Positions 61,200 through 64,000 of a stretch of 64,000 nt of DNA are shown piece by piece (position 1 is the first letter of the stretch; each line of letters opens with the position of its first letter). The notes beneath the pieces were generated by a model. The model was not told the DNA's origin. It did not search any database and worked only from the letters and a program-made list of their open reading frames with translations. The DNA is from Bacteroidota bacterium. Its GTDB lineage: Bacteria; Bacteroidota; Bacteroidia; Chitinophagales; Chitinophagaceae. The DNA lies in contig JAEWJK010000004.1 of the NCBI GenBank assembly GCA_023386555.1, forward strand, positions 62,001-126,000. The letters are read 5' to 3'. A program made the position numbers and the translations under genes.

Positions 61200-62480
61200 C
61201 TATTCCAGTGTAAAACTGTCCATATCATTATCGCCTTCAAGTAACGGAATATTACCTACAGAAGCACCTGCAATACCTTTTATTGAACCATACATGCCAG
61301 ATGTGCTGAGGAGTACTTTGTCAAGTTGCTTTTCCCTTTCCTTCCACATTTTTTCCATCTGTAATCTTTCCCTGGTGATGGAGTTTTTTAAGGCTACAAA
61401 TCCTTCTACAATAGATTCTATTTGTTGCCTGAACTCAACCCCCGTCAAATAAGAATAGAGTAACTGCATTTTTTCGCCTTTGTTCTCCTCACTCTTTTTG
61501 GCTTCTGCTACACGAATAATTGCATTTCGCAAAGCTGAGGTCAGCGCCACCACTTCTTTGAAGGAACATATCCAAACACCATCTTTTTCTCCAAAGCAGT
61601 TCATATCTTTTGGAAACACCTGCGACACAAGAATAGCCAGTTCTGCCTGTGTATTTCGCATATCAGTTTTCAATTTATCAACCCATGTGTTGCTCCAGGC
61701 TTTGGTTCTTTTACTTTCAAAGATGATCTTGCCACAATCCTCACCTTTATGATTTCTTATGGTGAGAATGCAATCTGCACCTTCAACACCTTTACCAACT
61801 TCTTCAATAGAATCGTAAGGAAAATTTTCTTTCAATAAATATTCCAGCATTAATTCCTGCACCTCACCTTGTAACTGCATGCTGCCTTGTTCAGCTTTAC
61901 GCCTCATTTCTTCAGCAAGTTTCTTTTGATCTTCCAGTTGCTTTTCTTTCTCGGCTAAACGTAGCTTGAATTCAGATTCAATCTGCTCAAGTTTTTGCTT
62001 TTCAATCTCCCTTATTTCCAACGAAAGTTTTTCTCTCTCTTCATTCAGTCTTCTTTTGATGCTCAATTCTAATTCCTGTTCTTTCGCTTTTAGATCCTGT
62101 TCCTTTTGTAAGAACTGCATTTCTTTTTCCCTTGCCAATCTTAGCTTCTCTTCATTATCCTTATTGCTTTGTTGAAGTATGTTTAGCTGATTTTCAAAAT
62201 CTGAAGCCAGCGTTTTACGAATAGACTCTTCCAGTTCACTGTTCTTTTTCTTCAATTCATCCTGCAATTTTTTCTGAAAGAGTTCTTCTTGTTTCGAGGC
62301 TTCCTTTTTATTTTCCTCCTCCATTTGCCTGATCTTCAGCTCAGCATTTTTCTTATAATCAAGCATCTGCTGCCTCAATTCCTGTTTCTGTTTTTCGATC
62401 TCCGTTTTTAGTTCATCGTTCAGTGCATCTTCTAATGGAAATTCGAAACTGCAACTTGGACATTTTATCTGTGTGGCCAT
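61200..62480 (-). CDS. DUF2130 domain protein with long coiled coil
   Basis: 426 residues from ATG 62480 (MATQIKCPSCSFEFPLEDAL). A short CPSC zinc-ribbon-like N-terminus is followed by a charged coiled coil (about 25-210, rich in E, K, Q, R heptads) and the DUF2130 domain (about 215-390), a restriction-endonuclease-like fold with ADCILTIRN and IIFESKRTKAW, the D...ExK metal site. Often found alone. A nuclease role is inferred only from the ExK-type motif. Confidence 0.82.
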   Translation of the reverse strand: MATQIKCPSCSFEFPLEDALNDELKTEIEKQKQELRQQMLDYKKNAELKIRQMEEENKKEASKQEELFQKKLQDELKKKNSELEESIRKTLASDFENQLNILQQSNKDNEEKLRLAREKEMQFLQKEQDLKAKEQELELSIKRRLNEEREKLSLEIREIEKQKLEQIESEFKLRLAEKEKQLEDQKKLAEEMRRKAEQGSMQLQGEVQELMLEYLLKENFPYDSIEEVGKGVEGADCILTIRNHKGEDCGKIIFESKRTKAWSNTWVDKLKTDMRNTQAELAILVSQVFPKDMNCFGEKDGVWICSFKEVVALTSALRNAIIRVAEAKKSEENKGEKMQLLYSYLTGVEFRQQIESIVEGFVALKNSITRERLQMEKMWKEREKQLDKVLLSTSGMYGSIKGIAGASVGNIPLLEGDNDMDSFTLE

Positions 62481-62732
62481 ACTTATGATTTGCTGTTCAA
62501 TATTACAAAACAATGCTCAAATATTTAGTAATATATGCATTGCCAGTCCTTCACTTTAAGAATGAATAGCCAAAACATTACTGGAAATAAAATATTCTGT
62601 CATTTGCAAAATCCTTTAACACATCCCACCAATTGTAAAAAGCAATTTCCGTTCATCCCATTCATTTAATTAGTTGATTTAAACATGCAGACTTTTACGA
62701 TGCATTTCGTAAACCGACAACAATCACAACTC

Positions 62733-64000
62733 ATGCACCTGAAAACCGCAGCCAAACATTATTGCACTATTGCAATTATGCTATTAAGCCTATCAACTTT
62801 CGCCCAGCCAAAAAAAGAAATTACCGGTATTGTAAAAGATAGCTCACATGCTTTATCTTATGCCACAGTTAGTTTGTATAAAGCTAACCAGTTACAGCAA
62901 CCAATAAAGAATGCTTTTACGAATGATAAAGGAGTATTTAGGTTTACAAATGTTGATACTGGTAGTTATACTGTCATAATTCTTTTTACAGGTTTTGAAG
63001 AAAAGCAACAGAATGTTGTTGTGGCTACGGACAATATAGATTTGGGAACACTCGAACTAAAATCATCAGGTGGAAACTTACAAGGTGTTACTGTAACATC
63101 CAGGAAGCCGTTAATTGATCAAACCGACGATAAGATTATTTACAATGTAGAGAATGATCCTGCAACAAAAACAGAAACTGCTATCGACATACTTCGCAAA
63201 ACACCTTTTGTAAGTGTAGATGGAGAGAATAATGTACAGGTGAACGGACAGAGCAATTTTAAAGTATTGCTGAATGGAAAAGAGACAGCCATGTTTGCCC
63301 AGAATGTAAAAGAAGCGTTGAAAGGATTTCCGGGATCGCTTATAACGAAGATAGAGGTGATCACATCACCCGGTGCAAAATATGATGGTGAAGGAATAGG
63401 TGGTATCATTAACATCATCACTAAAAAGAAAGTAAAAGGTTATAATGGTTCTATCAATACTTATGCAAGCACCAACCGGTTTGCTAATATTAATGCCAAC
63501 CTGAGTGCAAAGATTGGTAGAATGGGTGCTACTGTTTATTATGGTGCAGGAAGTAATTTTAATATGCCAGGTAAAAGCAGAACAGAAACGACTCCATTAA
63601 TTCCATCTTTGTTTACTAAAAGAACCTTAGCAGGAGATAGGAGACAAAGCAATTTCTGGAATTTTGGTAATGGTGAACTAAGTTTCGAGATTGATTCATT
63701 AAATACTTTAAGTGCTTATGGAAATGTAAGTGGCGGATGGAATGAATCGCTCCTAAACCAGGTTGTTATCACTGAGTTTGGATCTAATCCTTCATCTGTC
63801 AGTTATTTTGATCTGAGTAGCAGGAATGAATATCCAACTACCAGCATCGGCACAGATTATATCAAAAAATTCAAAGGAAATGCAGAAAGAGAATTCAGTA
63901 TTCGGTTGAATAGTGAGTTTGGTAACAGCAATCAATTCAGTAATAGTTTCCAGGATAATCCAACAACAGACAGGTATATAAGTAATCAAAGTGTTGCAAA
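62733..64000 (+). CDS. TonB-dependent receptor-like outer-membrane protein (partial, right edge)
   Basis: Open from ATG 62733 to the window end, 422 codons seen. A signal peptide (CTIAIMLLSLSTFAQ) is followed by a carboxypeptidase-regulatory-like domain (TGIVKDSSHALSYATVSLYKA, GVFRFTNVDTGSYTVIILFTGF) and a plug domain (TAIDILRKTPFVSVDGENNVQVNGQ, LITKIEVITSPGAKYDGEGI, GGIINIITKKK). The beta-barrel begins near 245. This layout fits the outer-membrane-beta-barrel family of Bacteroidota TonB receptors. The rest lies outside the window. Confidence 0.87.
   Translation, partial: MHLKTAAKHYCTIAIMLLSLSTFAQPKKEITGIVKDSSHALSYATVSLYKANQLQQPIKNAFTNDKGVFRFTNVDTGSYTVIILFTGFEEKQQNVVVATDNIDLGTLELKSSGGNLQGVTVTSRKPLIDQTDDKIIYNVENDPATKTETAIDILRKTPFVSVDGENNVQVNGQSNFKVLLNGKETAMFAQNVKEALKGFPGSLITKIEVITSPGAKYDGEGIGGIINIITKKKVKGYNGSINTYASTNRFANINANLSAKIGRMGATVYYGAGSNFNMPGKSRTETTPLIPSLFTKRTLAGDRRQSNFWNFGNGELSFEIDSLNTLSAYGNVSGGWNESLLNQVVITEFGSNPSSVSYFDLSSRNEYPTTSIGTDYIKKFKGNAEREFSIRLNSEFGNSNQFSNSFQDNPTTDRYISNQSVA

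Overview
The window comes from an AT-rich Bacteroidota genome, most likely family Chitinophagaceae. Evidence for the phylum: a DUF4270 lipoprotein, a type IX secretion plug-like protein, GSCFA, DUF4476, DUF3810 and DUF2130 family proteins, a SusC/TonB-like outer-membrane protein at the right edge, weak Shine-Dalgarno sites, and TTTG-containing -7 promoter boxes. No rRNA or CRISPR array was seen and no tRNA was recognised. One structural RNA, the small SRP RNA, lies at 25571-25670 on the minus strand.

Layout. 1-8.8 kb: Ppx/GppA phosphatase, a LigD-type ligase-polymerase, a minus-strand run (heptose-1-P adenylyltransferase, flippase-like membrane protein, panD, panC), then a glycogen synthase-like protein and DUF4270 lipoprotein. 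9-13.9 kb: metK, an rlmB-like methyltransferase, a CoA-transferase, queD and an FMN-binding protein. 14-17.8 kb: an accessory patch with a GIY-YIG nuclease gene inside a perfect 29-bp inverted repeat, a nucleotidyltransferase/phosphoesterase pair, and a response regulator bracketed by inverted copies of a dispersed repeat. 17.8-34.8 kb: mainly core genes (aroQ, HMG-CoA lyase, GSCFA, miaE, a KBL/BioF-like protein lacking its PLP lysine, glutamine amidotransferase, FtsX-like permease, T9SS plug-like protein, transaldolase, prolyl oligopeptidase, and the yceD-rpmF-plsX cluster).

36.3-40.1 kb is an arsenic-resistance island: arsR, arsM, a tiny Cys-containing ORF, arsN2, acr3 and a phosphoesterase, with two matching ArsR-type operators. 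40.2-44.8 kb is a sulfur module: a Crp/Fnr regulator followed by TauE/SafE, rhodanese, split YeeE/YedE transporter, and a persulfide-dioxygenase-rhodanese fusion. Each of the four downstream transcription units starts with a GTGAC-N4-GTCAC palindrome at an almost fixed distance from the -7 box, so this reads as a self-contained regulon.

45-58.7 kb holds exported hydrolases: an M16 peptidase, two paralogous WD40-caspase proteins around a PGRP-type amidase lipoprotein, and a DRGH-type DNA/RNA endonuclease lipoprotein. The intergenic DNA here is full of hairpins and tandem repeats, including ten 10-bp units ahead of the amidase. This cluster is the best candidate for an undescribed system. The window ends with dcd, a phosphopantetheinyl transferase, a DUF2130 protein, and the start of a TonB-receptor-like gene cut by the right edge.

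At least six copies of a ~20-24 bp intergenic repeat (core TTGTGTCACTCACTTGTAC) are scattered across the first 33 kb, with a variant near 60.3 kb.
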